Of a DNA stretch of 64,000 bases, positions 48,409 through 57,445 are shown piece after piece. The translations under genes were made by a program, and so were the position numbers. The stretch's first letter is position 1. Each line of letters opens with the position of its first letter. The notes beneath the pieces were generated by a model. It was not told the origin of the DNA and did not search any database. It saw only the letters and a program-made list of their open reading frames with translations. The stretch covers positions 3,348,001-3,412,000 of the forward strand of contig NZ_CP137079.1 in NCBI RefSeq assembly GCF_033170155.1, in the 5' to 3' direction. This DNA comes from Raineyella sp. W15-4 (GTDB lineage: Bacteria > Actinomycetota > Actinomycetes > Propionibacteriales > Propionibacteriaceae).

Positions 48409-49308
48409 TCACCGACCCCGCAGCCGGCGCTGTTCCGCGGCGAGGTTGGCGCGCGCCGGGTCGGTCCACCAGGCCCGGGCGGGGCGCGTACGGTACAGCG
48501 GATCGAGCCCGCCCAGCTGCTGCAGCACAGCGAGCCGGCCCCGGCGGTAGTCCTCGGCCGGGACGTCGGAGTACTCCGCGCGGACCTGCCGGGAGTACTC
48601 CAGGTAGCGCGCCTCGTCGACTCCGAGGATGGCCAGGTCCCCGTCGAGGAAGACGTTGCCGGCCGGGTCGTCGTCGCCGGGCCGGTGGGTCGCGGTGAGC
48701 CGGACCAGACGGGCCACCTCCTCGGCCTCGCGGGCCGGGACCAGCCCGTCCAGGGACCGCTCCGCGAGCACCGCGGAGGCCTCCTCGTCCTCCCCCGGCC
48801 GGCCCTCGTACACCGCGTCGTGGAACCAGGCGGCCAGCCGGAGCGTACGCCCCGGATCGGTGCCGTGGCGCAGGTCGTCGACCACCGCGGCCATCGCCCG
48901 CTGCAGCTCCGCCAGATGCTGCGGGGTGTGGTAGCGCCGGTGCGGCTCCGACCAGCGGGCCAGCAGGTCCTCGCCGAGGTCGACGGCCCGGGGCAGCAGC
49001 GCCGCCCACTCGGCCCGGAGCCGGTCGTCGCGGCGGCGGGCGGCGGCGAGCGCCTGCGGTTTGGTCCGCCGCAGCCCGGCCCGGCGCAACGCCCGGACCA
49101 CCTCGGTCGGGCTGACCTCGCGCGCCCCGGCGGCGACGGCGTCGGCGTAGCGGGAGGCGGGCAGGTCGTAGTGGTCCCGGTCGAAGGCCCGCGCGGGCAG
49201 GCCGAGCAGATCGGCGAAGCCGTGCAGTTCCGCCAGCGAGGTGTCGGACACCAGGTGGGCGAACAGGGTGCCGTGGGCGGGCCAGTGCGGGGGGTCGACG
49301 AGGAGCAT
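48409..49308 (-). CDS. DUF4031-HD domain fusion protein
   Basis: Protein of 299 residues. Residues 1-85 begin MLLVDPPHWPAHGTLFAHLVSD, the DUF4031 signature. Residues of about 110-260 are an HD-type domain: HRRYHTPQHLAEL, AAWFHDAVYEG with the catalytic His-Asp pair, and LTATHRPG. The HD half resembles predicted metal-dependent phosphohydrolases. A DUF4031 partner is unknown. The ATG at 49308 is preferred over a TTG at 49317 because TAGGTT (49316-49321) lies 7 bases upstream. Located 27 bases downstream of the TSUP permease gene. Confidence 0.85.
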   Translation of the reverse strand: MLLVDPPHWPAHGTLFAHLVSDTSLAELHGFADLLGLPARAFDRDHYDLPASRYADAVAAGAREVSPTEVVRALRRAGLRRTKPQALAAARRRDDRLRAEWAALLPRAVDLGEDLLARWSEPHRRYHTPQHLAELQRAMAAVVDDLRHGTDPGRTLRLAAWFHDAVYEGRPGEDEEASAVLAERSLDGLVPAREAEEVARLVRLTATHRPGDDDPAGNVFLDGDLAILGVDEARYLEYSRQVRAEYSDVPAEDYRRGRLAVLQQLGGLDPLYRTRPARAWWTDPARANLAAEQRRLRGR

Positions 49309-49335
49309 CGGAGTCAACCTACCCGCCCGCCCCGC

Positions 49336-50106
49336 TCAGCTGAACCAGACCAGCTTCACCACCGCCACCGCGCTGACCAGCACGATGAACACCCGCAGCA
49401 GGGTCGGCGAGAGGCGGCGACCGATCCGCGCCCCCAGCCAGCCGCCGCCGAGGGCGCCGATGGCGAGCAGCCCAGCCACCGCCCAGCGCACCTGGTGCCA
49501 GGCGACGATCAGGAACACCAGGGCGGCGAGGAAGTTCGCGGCCGGGGCGAGGATGTTCTTCACCACATTGATCCGCAGCAGGGACAGGCCGGTCAGCGCG
49601 CTGAGCAGACCGATCAGCAGCACGCCCTGGGCGGCGCCGAAGTAGCCGCCGTACATCCCGGTGAAGAGCGCGCCGACCAGCAGCCCGATCCGTCGGCCGC
49701 CGGTCAGCGGGGCGTCGGCGTGGTGGGCGCCGATCCAGCCGTTGATCCGGCGGCCGAAGATCACCAACAGGGCGGCGATGACGATCAGCACCGGCACGAT
49801 CGCGGTGAACGCCTCCGGCGGCAGGACGAGCAGCAGGCCGGCGCCGAGGGCCGAGCCGAGGAGCTGCAGCGGCAACATCAACCGGACCACCGGCCACACC
49901 GCAGTCATCTCGTCCCGGGCGCCCTGGGCGGCGGTCAGGCCGCTGAAGCTCAGGCCGAGACTGTTGGAGATGTTCGCCGCGACCGGCGGGTAGCCGAGGA
50001 ACAGCAGGGTCGGGAAGGTGATCAGGGTCCCGGACCCGACCACGGTGTTGATAGTGCCCGCGGCGAGGCCGGCCACGATGATCACGATCGCGTCGAGGGG
50101 TGCCAC
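49336..50106 (-). CDS. TSUP-family permease (TauE/SafE)
   Basis: Membrane protein of 256 residues with about eight hydrophobic segments. IVAGLAAGTINTVVGSGTLITFPTLLFLGYPPVAANISNSLGL at the N-terminus and the repeat GALFTGMYGGYFGAAQGVLLIGLLS in the second half are the two TSUP motifs. Members export sulfite, sulfoacetate or other organic anions. GTG at 50106 is chosen since TACCGT (50113-50118) lies 6 bases upstream; the ATG at 50136 is alternative. It is divergent from the ECF operon, whose riboswitch begins shortly upstream. Confidence 0.85.
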   Translation of the reverse strand: MAPLDAIVIIVAGLAAGTINTVVGSGTLITFPTLLFLGYPPVAANISNSLGLSFSGLTAAQGARDEMTAVWPVVRLMLPLQLLGSALGAGLLLVLPPEAFTAIVPVLIVIAALLVIFGRRINGWIGAHHADAPLTGGRRIGLLVGALFTGMYGGYFGAAQGVLLIGLLSALTGLSLLRINVVKNILAPAANFLAALVFLIVAWHQVRWAVAGLLAIGALGGGWLGARIGRRLSPTLLRVFIVLVSAVAVVKLVWFS

Positions 50107-50154
50107 CGGGCCACGGTAGACCATCTGTCGCCACATGTAGACTCATCCCTCGGA

Positions 50155-50270
50155 AGACCCACGTTCCGGGGAAGCCGGTCGGACGCCGGCGCTGACCCGC
50201 AACCGTAGGCCCCGCCGCCGGCGGGGCGAGCCGGAGGACCGGATCGGGGGCCGCTCATCAACTCGTCGTG
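50155..50270 (+). ncRNA. cobalamin (B12) riboswitch
   Basis: The core GGGGAAGCCGGTCGGACGCCGGCGCTGACCCGCAACCGTA follows the actinobacterial cobalamin element: the GGGAAxxCCGG stem-loop, then the B12 box GCGCTGACCCGCAACCGTA (split here). Downstream GCCGGAGGACCGG corresponds to the closing AGTCxGGAxACC segment. The element ends 60 bases before the ATG at 50331, so B12 binding likely lowers translation or transcription of the ECF operon. Boundaries are approximate. Confidence 0.85.
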
Positions 50271-50330
50271 GACTGCGAGAGAGCCGGCCGGCCGGGCCTG
50301 CGCGCATCCACCGCGTCGCCAGGAGGCCCG

Positions 50331-51020
50331 ATGCCCGTACGTCACCGTCCGTCCCTTCGCCGCTGGGCGCTCGTCGCGCTCGCCGCGGTCGCCCTGCTGG
50401 TGGCCCCGCTCGGCAGCGGCGTGGCCCGCGCCGAGGACGGCTACCGGTACTGGGGGTACTACGAGGCGGACAACGGCCAGTGGACCTTCTCCCAGTCGGC
50501 GCCGGGCACCACCACCCCGGCCGACGGGTCGGTCCAGGGCTGGCGGTTCGCCGTGGCCGGCAGCACCACCGCCCGCCCGCCGCGGACCATCCCGCCGTTC
50601 AACGAGATCTGCGGCAAGGTGCGCCCGGTCGACGGGCAGAAGCGGGTCGGGCTGATCATCGACCCGGGCACCGCCGACGACGCCCCGCAGGGCGCCACCC
50701 CCGGCCAGGTGACGGCGACCTGCGTGGTCGTCCCGACCGCCGCGACCGGCACCCAGGTGCTGCAGGCCGCGACCACCGTACGGACCGACTCCTCCGGGAT
50801 GATCTGCGGGGTCGCCGGCTATCCGGCCACCGGCTGCGGTGACCCGGTGGCCGACATCACCGTGCCCTCGACCGAGCCGGCCGTCGTCGCCTCGCCGACC
50901 GCCGCGGCCGGCGATGTCTCCCACGGCACCCCGGTGTGGGCCTGGATCACGGTCGGCGGCATCGTCGTCGTGCTCGCCGGCGCCGGCGTCGTCGTCGCCC
51001 GCAAGCGGCGGACAGCCTGA
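50331..51020 (+). CDS. SCO2322-like secreted, membrane-anchored protein
   Basis: Protein of 229 residues, no enzymatic motif. An Arg-rich signal peptide is followed by WALVALAAVALLVAPLGSGVARAEDGYRYWGYYEADNG, with cleavage likely after ARA, and a C-terminal membrane helix with the basic tail KRRTA, giving an extracellular domain anchored at the end. The YRYWGYY-WTFSQ-GP opening resembles proteins encoded next to ECF transporters in streptomycetes (SCO2322 family). Riboswitch control and operon position suggest a role in cobalamin or cobalt uptake, perhaps capture; unproven. RBS AGGAGG at 50321-50326. Confidence 0.75.
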   Translation: MPVRHRPSLRRWALVALAAVALLVAPLGSGVARAEDGYRYWGYYEADNGQWTFSQSAPGTTTPADGSVQGWRFAVAGSTTARPPRTIPPFNEICGKVRPVDGQKRVGLIIDPGTADDAPQGATPGQVTATCVVVPTAATGTQVLQAATTVRTDSSGMICGVAGYPATGCGDPVADITVPSTEPAVVASPTAAAGDVSHGTPVWAWITVGGIVVVLAGAGVVVARKRRTA

Positions 51021-51058
51021 CCCCCGGTCGACTGACCCTCCCGATCGACTCCACCCTC

Positions 51059-52261
51059 GTGACCCTCGGCCGGCGCGCCAGCGCCAACGACCCGCGCCAC
51101 CCCCGGGACCTGCACCCGGTGGCGTGGTGGTCGTGGGCGCTCGGCCTCGGCATCGCGGCGAGCCGTACGGACAACCCGGTGCTGCTGGTGCTGCTGGCGC
51201 TGGTCGCCGGGCTGGTCGTCACGCTGAAGCGGTCCGACGCCCCGTGGGCCCGGGCGTACACCCTGTTCGTCCGGATCGCGCTGGTGGTGTTGGGCCTGCG
51301 GGTGCTGTTCCAGGCGGTCCTCGCCACCCAGACCCAGGGGACCCACGTCCTGGTCACCCTGCCGCTCGTCCCGCTGCCGGACTGGGTGATCGGGATCAAG
51401 CTCGGCGGCCCGGTCACCTGGGAGGCGTTGCTGTCCTCGGTCTACGCCGGCGGGCAGCTGGCGGTGATCCTGATCTGCTTCGGCGCGGCCAACGCGCTGG
51501 CCGCGCCGCGGCGGATGCTGCGACTCGCCCCGGCCGCCCTGTACGAGGTGCAGGTCGCCCTGGTGGTGGGCCTCTCCTTCGCCCCGCAGCTGGTGACGGA
51601 CGCGCGGCGGGTGCACGGCGCCCGCCGGCTGCGCGGCCGCCGGGTGCGGCTCCGGGACTTCTTCCGGACCACGGCGATGCCGGTGCTCGAGTCCGCCCTG
51701 GACCGCTCCGTCGATCTGGCCGCGGCGATGGACGCCCGCGGCTACGGCCGGATGCGGCACCTGCCGGGACGCCGGCGCCGACTGATCAGCGCCCTCAGCC
51801 TGCTCGGCGCGCTGGGCCTGCTGATCGGCCTGTACGGGCTGCTGTCGGCGTCGATCCGTCCCGCTCTCTCGCTGGGTGCGGTCCTCGCCGGGGCGGTGCT
51901 GGTCACCGCCGCGCTGCTGGTGGGCCGCACCCGGGCCGTCCGGACCCGCTACCGGCCCGACCCGTGGGCGCTGCCCGAGTGGCTCGTCGCCGGGTCCGGG
52001 GTGGTGGTGGCCGGAGTGCTGGTCGGGTGCTCGCTGCGCGGCATCGGCGGACTCACCATGCCGAGTGCGCTGGCGGTCCCGCCGCTGCATCCGCTGCCGC
52101 TGGCCGCCGTGCTGATCGGGCTGCTGCCGGCGGTCGCGGCGCCGTACGTTCCGGGAACCGCCGGCGCGGAGCCCGCTCCCCGGACACCGGGCCCGCGTTC
52201 CACACCGGCCCCCCGCTCCTCCCGCTCCACCACCGAACCGACCACGGAGGTGGTCCCGTGA
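51059..52261 (+). CDS. ECF transporter T component (CbiQ family)
   Basis: Protein of 400 residues with about eight hydrophobic segments. The coupling motif AAAMDARGYGRMR (family A-x-x-x-R-G) contacts the ATPases. It is longer than typical CbiQ (about 270) by a C-terminal membrane-rich extension and a Pro/Arg-rich tail. The start GTG at 51059 is the first good start in frame after the SCO2322-like stop at 51018-51020, so the start is uncertain. Its stop overlaps the next ATG by one base (TGATG), showing translational coupling. Confidence 0.87.
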   Translation: MTLGRRASANDPRHPRDLHPVAWWSWALGLGIAASRTDNPVLLVLLALVAGLVVTLKRSDAPWARAYTLFVRIALVVLGLRVLFQAVLATQTQGTHVLVTLPLVPLPDWVIGIKLGGPVTWEALLSSVYAGGQLAVILICFGAANALAAPRRMLRLAPAALYEVQVALVVGLSFAPQLVTDARRVHGARRLRGRRVRLRDFFRTTAMPVLESALDRSVDLAAAMDARGYGRMRHLPGRRRRLISALSLLGALGLLIGLYGLLSASIRPALSLGAVLAGAVLVTAALLVGRTRAVRTRYRPDPWALPEWLVAGSGVVVAGVLVGCSLRGIGGLTMPSALAVPPLHPLPLAAVLIGLLPAVAAPYVPGTAGAEPAPRTPGPRSTPAPRSSRSTTEPTTEVVP

Positions 52262-53871
52262 TGCTCGATTTCGACCACGTCTCGCTGCGCTACGCCGGCG
52301 CACCGACGGCCACTCTCGACGACGTCGACCTGCATGTCGAGGAGGGCGAGCTGGCGTTGCTGGTCGGGCCCACCGGCTCCGGCAAGTCCACCCTGCTGCG
52401 CGCGACAAACGGTCTGGTGCCGCACTTCACCGGTGGGCTGCTCACCGGGCGGGTCCGGGTCGACGGGCGGGACACCTCCCGCTGGCAGCCCCGCGACCTG
52501 GCCGATGTGGTGGGCCTGGTGGGGCAGGACCCGGCCGCCACCTTCGTCACCGACACCGTGGAGGACGAGCTCGCCTACACGATGGAATCCCTCGGCGTGG
52601 GCCCGCAGACGATGCGGGTCCGGGTCGAGGAGACCCTCGACCTGCTCGGGCTGGCCGACCTGCGCCGCCGCCCGCTCACTGCCCTGTCGGGCGGCCAGGC
52701 GCAGCGGGTCGCCATCGGCGCCGCGCTGACCGCCCACCCCCGCGTCCTGGTCCTCGACGAGCCGACCTCGGCGCTCGACCCGCAGGCGGCCGAGGAGGTG
52801 CTCGCCGCGATCCGCCGGTTGGTGGACGATCTCGGGATGACGGTGCTGATGGCCGAGCACCGGCTGGAACGGGTGATCCAGTACGCGGACACGATCGCCG
52901 AGATCGCCGCCGGCCGGATCGTCCGTTCGGGTGACCCGCAGCGGGTGATGGCCACCGCCACTGTCGTGCCGCCGATCGTCCGGCTCGGCCGACTCGCCGG
53001 CTGGGAGCCGCTGCCGCTGTCGGTGCGCGACGCCCGCCGGCAGGCCCGTACGCTCCGCGCCGAGCTGCCCGAGCTGCCGCCGCAGCGCCTGGCCGGCACC
53101 GCGGTGCCCGGTCGGGTGCTGGCGTCCGTCTCCGGGCTGACCGTACGGTACGGCCGGGTGGAGGCGCTGCGGGGGCTGGACCTCGCCGCGCGGGCCGGTG
53201 AGGTGTGCGCGCTGATGGGCCGCAACGGCGCCGGGAAGTCCACGCTGTTGTCGGTGCTGGCCGGTCTGACGGCTCCGACCTCGGGGTCGGTCGACGTCGA
53301 CGGGCTGGAGCCTCGTCGGGCCTCCCCGCACGAGTTGGTCCGGCGGGTCGGGATGGTGTCGCAGGACCCGGCCGATCTGCTCTACGCGTCGACGGTCGCC
53401 GAGGAGTGTGCCACCGCCGACCGGGACTTCGCCGTCGCGCCGGGCACCTGTGCGGCGCTGCTGGCCGAGCTGGCCCCCGATGTCCCGGCCGATCGCCATC
53501 CGCGCGACCTGTCGGAGGGGCAGCGGATGTGCCTGGCCCTGGCCGTCGTGCTCAGCGGCGCGCCCGCCCTGCTGGTCCTCGACGAACCGACCCGCGGGCT
53601 GGACTATGCCGCCAAGGAGCGGCTGTGCGCCGAGCTGGCCCGGCTGGCGGCCGAGGGGCACGGGATCCTGCTGTCCACCCACGACGTCGAGGTGGTCGCG
53701 GCGGTCGCCGACCGCGTCGTCGTACTGGCCGACGGAGAGGTCGTCGCCGACGGCCCGGCCCAGCGGGTCGTCACCGGGTCCCCGATGTTCGCCCCGCAGG
53801 TCGCGAAGGTGCTCGCCCCGCTGCCCTACCTGACGGTGGGCCAGGTGACCGCGGCCCGGGAGGCGGCATGA
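52261..53871 (+). CDS. ECF transporter fused duplicate ATPase (CbiO-CbiO)
   Basis: Protein of 536 residues with two ABC domains. First: Walker A GPTGSGKST, Q-loop VGQDP, signature LSGGQAQRV, Walker B VLVLDEPTSALD, H-loop MAEHR. Second: Walker A GRNGAGKST, signature LSEGQRMCL (degenerate LSGGQ, Gly to Glu), Walker B LLVLDEPTRGLD, H-loop STHD. The two domains likely form an asymmetric dimer. It energises the T component; the one-base overlap and 4-base overlap with neighbours place it in the ECF operon. Confidence 0.93.
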   Translation: MLDFDHVSLRYAGAPTATLDDVDLHVEEGELALLVGPTGSGKSTLLRATNGLVPHFTGGLLTGRVRVDGRDTSRWQPRDLADVVGLVGQDPAATFVTDTVEDELAYTMESLGVGPQTMRVRVEETLDLLGLADLRRRPLTALSGGQAQRVAIGAALTAHPRVLVLDEPTSALDPQAAEEVLAAIRRLVDDLGMTVLMAEHRLERVIQYADTIAEIAAGRIVRSGDPQRVMATATVVPPIVRLGRLAGWEPLPLSVRDARRQARTLRAELPELPPQRLAGTAVPGRVLASVSGLTVRYGRVEALRGLDLAARAGEVCALMGRNGAGKSTLLSVLAGLTAPTSGSVDVDGLEPRRASPHELVRRVGMVSQDPADLLYASTVAEECATADRDFAVAPGTCAALLAELAPDVPADRHPRDLSEGQRMCLALAVVLSGAPALLVLDEPTRGLDYAAKERLCAELARLAAEGHGILLSTHDVEVVAAVADRVVVLADGEVVADGPAQRVVTGSPMFAPQVAKVLAPLPYLTVGQVTAAREAA

Positions 53872-54893
53872 CCGGCCCCCGACCGGGTCCCCGGACGGCC
53901 CACTCCCGGCCGGTCCACTCCCGACGCCCGCTCGTCACCCTCGGCCGGCGGTCCGTCGCGGTGCTGGTCGCCGCCTCGCTGGTCGGGCTGCTCGGGTTTG
54001 CCTGGCCGTTCCTCACCCCGGTCACCCAGGCCGGTGGGGCGAGCGCGGTCAGCCACACCCAGGACGCGCCGTGGCTGTTCGTGCTGGTCCTGCCGCTGCT
54101 GGCCGGTGTGGTGCTGGCGCAACTGTCCGAGGGCGGAATGGACGCCAAGGTGGTGGCACTGCTCGGCATGCTGACCGCGGTCGGGGCCGGGCTGCGCGCC
54201 GTCTCCCCCGGTGTCGCCGGGCTGGAACCGAGCTTCTTCCTGCTGGTCCTCGCCGGCTACGCGTTCGGTCCGGGTTTCGGCTTCGTCCTCGGGGCGCTCG
54301 CCATCGTCGCCGGGGGGCTGGTCACGGCCGGGGTCGGGCCGTGGCTGCCGTTCCAGATGTTCGCGGCGGGCTGGGTCGGGGCATTCGCCGGCCTGCTGCC
54401 GGGCGCCGGAGGGCGGCACGGCACCGTCCGCCGCTGGCAGCTGGCGCTGCTTGCCGGCTACGGGATGCTGGCCGGCCTGGCGTACGGGGCGGTGATGAAC
54501 CTGTGGTTCTGGCCCTTCACCACCAACGGCACCGGCCTGTCGTACGTCGCCGGTGCCCCGCTCGCCGCCAATGCGAGCCGCTACGCGGCGTTCTGGCTGG
54601 CCACCTCGCTCGGCTGGGACCTGCCGCGGGGCGTGGTGACCGCTGCATTGGTGTTGGCCTTCGGGCGGGGGCTGCTTCGGGCTTTCGCCCGGGTGACCCG
54701 CCGGGCGGCGTTCGGGGCGCCGGTGGCGTTCGATGCGGGGGCGGCGTTCGAGGCAGGAGCGGCCGTCGAGGCGCCACTGGCCTCCCGGCCTCCGGCGGAT
54801 CCACTGCCCCCAGTGGACTCGCTGTCATCGACTGACGACGCCGCCGGCACAGACCGGTCGTCATCCGGAAGGCCGCCGGAATCGGCGCGGTGA
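53868..54893 (+). CDS. ECF transporter S component (probable cobalamin/cobalt type)
   Basis: Protein of 341 residues with six hydrophobic segments after a 40-residue basic lead; GYAFGPGFGFVLGALAIVAGGLVTAGVGPWLPFQMFAAGWVGAFAGLLPG is typical of cobalamin/cobalt-type S components in actinomycetes. The ATG at 53868 overlaps the ATPase stop by 4 bases. The C-terminus carries a 70-residue Ala/Pro/Glu-rich unstructured tail. The riboswitch and operon suggest the substrate is cobalamin, a precursor, or cobalt. Confidence 0.82.
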   Translation: MTGPRPGPRTAHSRPVHSRRPLVTLGRRSVAVLVAASLVGLLGFAWPFLTPVTQAGGASAVSHTQDAPWLFVLVLPLLAGVVLAQLSEGGMDAKVVALLGMLTAVGAGLRAVSPGVAGLEPSFFLLVLAGYAFGPGFGFVLGALAIVAGGLVTAGVGPWLPFQMFAAGWVGAFAGLLPGAGGRHGTVRRWQLALLAGYGMLAGLAYGAVMNLWFWPFTTNGTGLSYVAGAPLAANASRYAAFWLATSLGWDLPRGVVTAALVLAFGRGLLRAFARVTRRAAFGAPVAFDAGAAFEAGAAVEAPLASRPPADPLPPVDSLSSTDDAAGTDRSSSGRPPESAR

Positions 54894-55241
54894 CCCGATG
54901 CCCTCAGGCTGACGTGTGCTCGGCCCGACGTCTGCTCGGCCCGAGGTATGTCCGCCGGCGTCTGTCCGGTTCGGCGCGCGTACGACGCGCGGGGGAAGAC
55001 TGAGGCGCTTCCTCGGCTCGCCCAGATCGTACGGCTCGGGCTGGCCGGGGCCGGGCTGCCGTGGCGGACACCGCCAGATCCCTACTCCACGGGACCCACG
55101 CCCGGTGCCGCGAGTCTCACCCCCGATACTGCGCGTGACCACTGCGTGCGAGGAGATCCGTCCTCGGATACCGGGACACCACCGGCGGGATGGGTTCACA
55201 CGTTCGATTGAGTGTCAGAGGTCTCTCGTAGGGTGGTGGTC
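54894..55241. other. gene-poor gap of 348 bases
   Basis: No convincing gene is seen; short open frames lack codon bias and ribosome sites. It contains a repeat TGCTCGGCCCGA twice near 54914-54945, and the hairpin CGCGCGT (54975-54981) ACG ACGCGCG (54985-54991), a possible terminator for the ECF operon. Near the 3' end the TAGGGT promoter element of the DUF222 gene begins at 55229. Confidence 0.5.
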
Positions 55242-56579
55242 ATGGATGAGGAGACCACACCCGCGCTGCCGGGGCTGTCCGACGGGCCGGACTTCTTCCG
55301 GCCGGCGCCGGCCCGCCCGGTCGCCGATGGTGCGCCGCTGTTGGTCGACGGGCTGATGGTCACCCTCACCGGCCAGAACGGTGAGGAGGGGGACCCGGTC
55401 GCGGTGACCGCCGGGTATGGTCTGCCCGAAGACCCCGCCGATCACCTCACCCAACTGGCCGAGGTCGAGGCGCTGGCCCGGTTCGCCGAGATCCGCCGCC
55501 TCGCCCTGATCGCCGACCTCGTCGAGGCCGCCGGCCCGGTCGACCGCGAACAGCTCGTCCCCCTCGGCGGTGAGGGAACCCCGGCGGTGCCGGAGTTCCT
55601 CCACCTGGAGGTCGGCGGGGCGCTGGAGTTGGCCCCGGACCGGGCGAGGCTGCTGATCTCCGACGCGCTGGATCTGAAATGGCGCCACCCCCGACTGTGG
55701 AACCAGATGATCCACGGCCGGATCCCCGTCTGGCGCGCCATCCAAGTCGCCCGCCGCTGCCACCACCTCCCCGCCACGGCTGTCGTGTGGATCGACGACC
55801 GGATCGGCGACGTGCTGCCCGGCCTGTCGTGGGCCCGGGCCCAACGCCTGCTGGCCGGGGAGATCGCCGCCGCCGACCCGCAGGCCGCCGACCGGGAAGA
55901 GTCCCGCCGGCACCGCCGCCGCCTCGACCTCTACCCGCGGGCCGGGACGGCGGCCGCCACCGACGTATTCGGCGTCCTCGACACCGCCGACGCCGCCCAA
56001 CTCGACCAGACCCTCGCCACCATGGCCGCCAAGCTGGCCGCCGCCGGCGACACGACCGACCTGGACACCCGCCGGGCCCGGGCCCTGGGGCTACTCGCCC
56101 GCGGCCAGCATCCCGCCCAGACCCCGATCGTGCACCTGTACGTCCACACCACCCCCGAAGCAGAGCTGGCCCGGGTCGAGGGCCACGGCCCCCTCGCCCA
56201 CACCGCCCTCGACCACCTCCTCACCCGCTGCCGAGTCCGCCTCACCCGCGTCATCGACCACGCCGACTCCGTCCCGGTCGATGCCTACGAGGTACCCGAC
56301 CGGATGCGCGAACAACTGATCCTGGCCCAGCCCGTCGAAGTTGCCCCCTACGCCACCCTCACCGCCCGACACGCCGACATGGACCACACCATCCCCTGGG
56401 CACGCGGCGGACCCACCACACCAGACAACCTCGGCCCACTCGGCCGGACCGCCCACCGCGCCCGAACCCACGGCGGCTACCTGTTAACCCAACCCCAACC
56501 CGGCCACTGGCACTGGACCACCCCCCGCGGCCAACACTTCATCATCACCAACCACGGCACCATCCGCCTCCGCACATGA
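55242..56579 (+). CDS. DUF222 (13E12-type) HNH protein
   Basis: Protein of 445 residues. Residues of about 90-300 are the DUF222 helical domain (RLALIADLVEAAGP, DLYPRAGTAAATDVFGVLDTADAAQLDQTLATMA). The last 100 residues form an HNH-like module: MDHTIPWARGGPTTPDNLGPLGRTAHRARTHGGYLL. The usual zinc/cofactor residues of active members (LCRRHHR) are LGRTAHR, so one catalytic Cys/His position has changed. These proteins are multicopy and often associated with mobile or repeated loci. TAGGGT lies 7 bases before the ATG. Confidence 0.85.
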   Translation: MDEETTPALPGLSDGPDFFRPAPARPVADGAPLLVDGLMVTLTGQNGEEGDPVAVTAGYGLPEDPADHLTQLAEVEALARFAEIRRLALIADLVEAAGPVDREQLVPLGGEGTPAVPEFLHLEVGGALELAPDRARLLISDALDLKWRHPRLWNQMIHGRIPVWRAIQVARRCHHLPATAVVWIDDRIGDVLPGLSWARAQRLLAGEIAAADPQAADREESRRHRRRLDLYPRAGTAAATDVFGVLDTADAAQLDQTLATMAAKLAAAGDTTDLDTRRARALGLLARGQHPAQTPIVHLYVHTTPEAELARVEGHGPLAHTALDHLLTRCRVRLTRVIDHADSVPVDAYEVPDRMREQLILAQPVEVAPYATLTARHADMDHTIPWARGGPTTPDNLGPLGRTAHRARTHGGYLLTQPQPGHWHWTTPRGQHFIITNHGTIRLRT

Positions 56580-56698
56580 ACCGACCACCGCACTCGTACC
56601 GGCCGAACGCCCCTCGCGCGGAGTGACCCGCCGGTACGATCAAGGTGCTGACAAGCGTCGATTCTTCGGCTGGGGGCCGAGGTCCGAGGAGTCCTGCC

Positions 56699-57445
56699 AT
56701 GTCGAATCTGCGTATCGACCGGCGACGGGAATTGCTCCTGGAAGCCGGGGAACGGGTCATTGCCCGGGTGGGTCTGGAAGGGGCCACGATCCGCGCGATC
56801 GTCGGCGAGGCCGGAATGTCACTGGCATCCTTTCACTACGCCTTCACCAGTCGCGAGGACTTCATCCGGCGACTGATCGAACGTCATCTCGTCCCCCGGG
56901 TCGTCCCGCTCCCGGAGGGCGGGACGTTTCGGGAGGCGCTGACCAGCTTCCTCGAGACCTTGGCCGCCGGCGACGCGAGCGACGGCGAGGTCACCGCGAC
57001 GCTGGCCCTGCATGCCCTGCTGCACGACGGGCTACGGGAGATCGTCCTGGAACGTACGGCGGCGGACGACGCCCGGTTGACGCTCGAGCTGACCGCGCTC
57101 GCCGAGAGCCACGGGATGACGTGGGCAGTGGAGCCACAGCGGCTGGCGAAGCAGCTGAACGCCTGGCGCTTCGGCTCCGCCGTCCGCGGCGCCCTGCTCC
57201 GGCGCGGCACGACGTCCGCGGAGCAGGAACCTGAACAGGGAGAACCGGAACACGAGGAAGGGCAGGCACCGGCCGAGCGGGACGCATCGGCCGAGGGCGA
57301 CCCGCCGACCGCCGTCACCGCCTGCGTGACGATGTTGCTCGCCCTGAGCCGGCCACTCACCGTGATCCGGCCACCCGCACCCACGACCACCCCGGAGCCA
57401 GGGACCACCCCGGCAGCCGCCCCCGATGGGCCGGACGTCAGATGA
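56699..57445 (+). CDS. TetR-family transcriptional regulator
   Basis: Protein of 248 residues. N-terminal helix-turn-helix: [53 protein letters not shown]. The ligand domain is followed by an acidic Glu/Gln/Pro-rich stretch (about residues 175-205) and a Pro-Thr tail, not typical of TetR. The AGGAG 7 bases before the ATG at 56699 fixes the start; a GTG at 56645 is a poor alternative. It overlaps the convergent dcd gene by 8 bases. Confidence 0.85.
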   Translation: MSNLRIDRRRELLLEAGERVIARVGLEGATIRAIVGEAGMSLASFHYAFTSREDFIRRLIERHLVPRVVPLPEGGTFREALTSFLETLAAGDASDGEVTATLALHALLHDGLREIVLERTAADDARLTLELTALAESHGMTWAVEPQRLAKQLNAWRFGSAVRGALLRRGTTSAEQEPEQGEPEHEEGQAPAERDASAEGDPPTAVTACVTMLLALSRPLTVIRPPAPTTTPEPGTTPAAAPDGPDVR

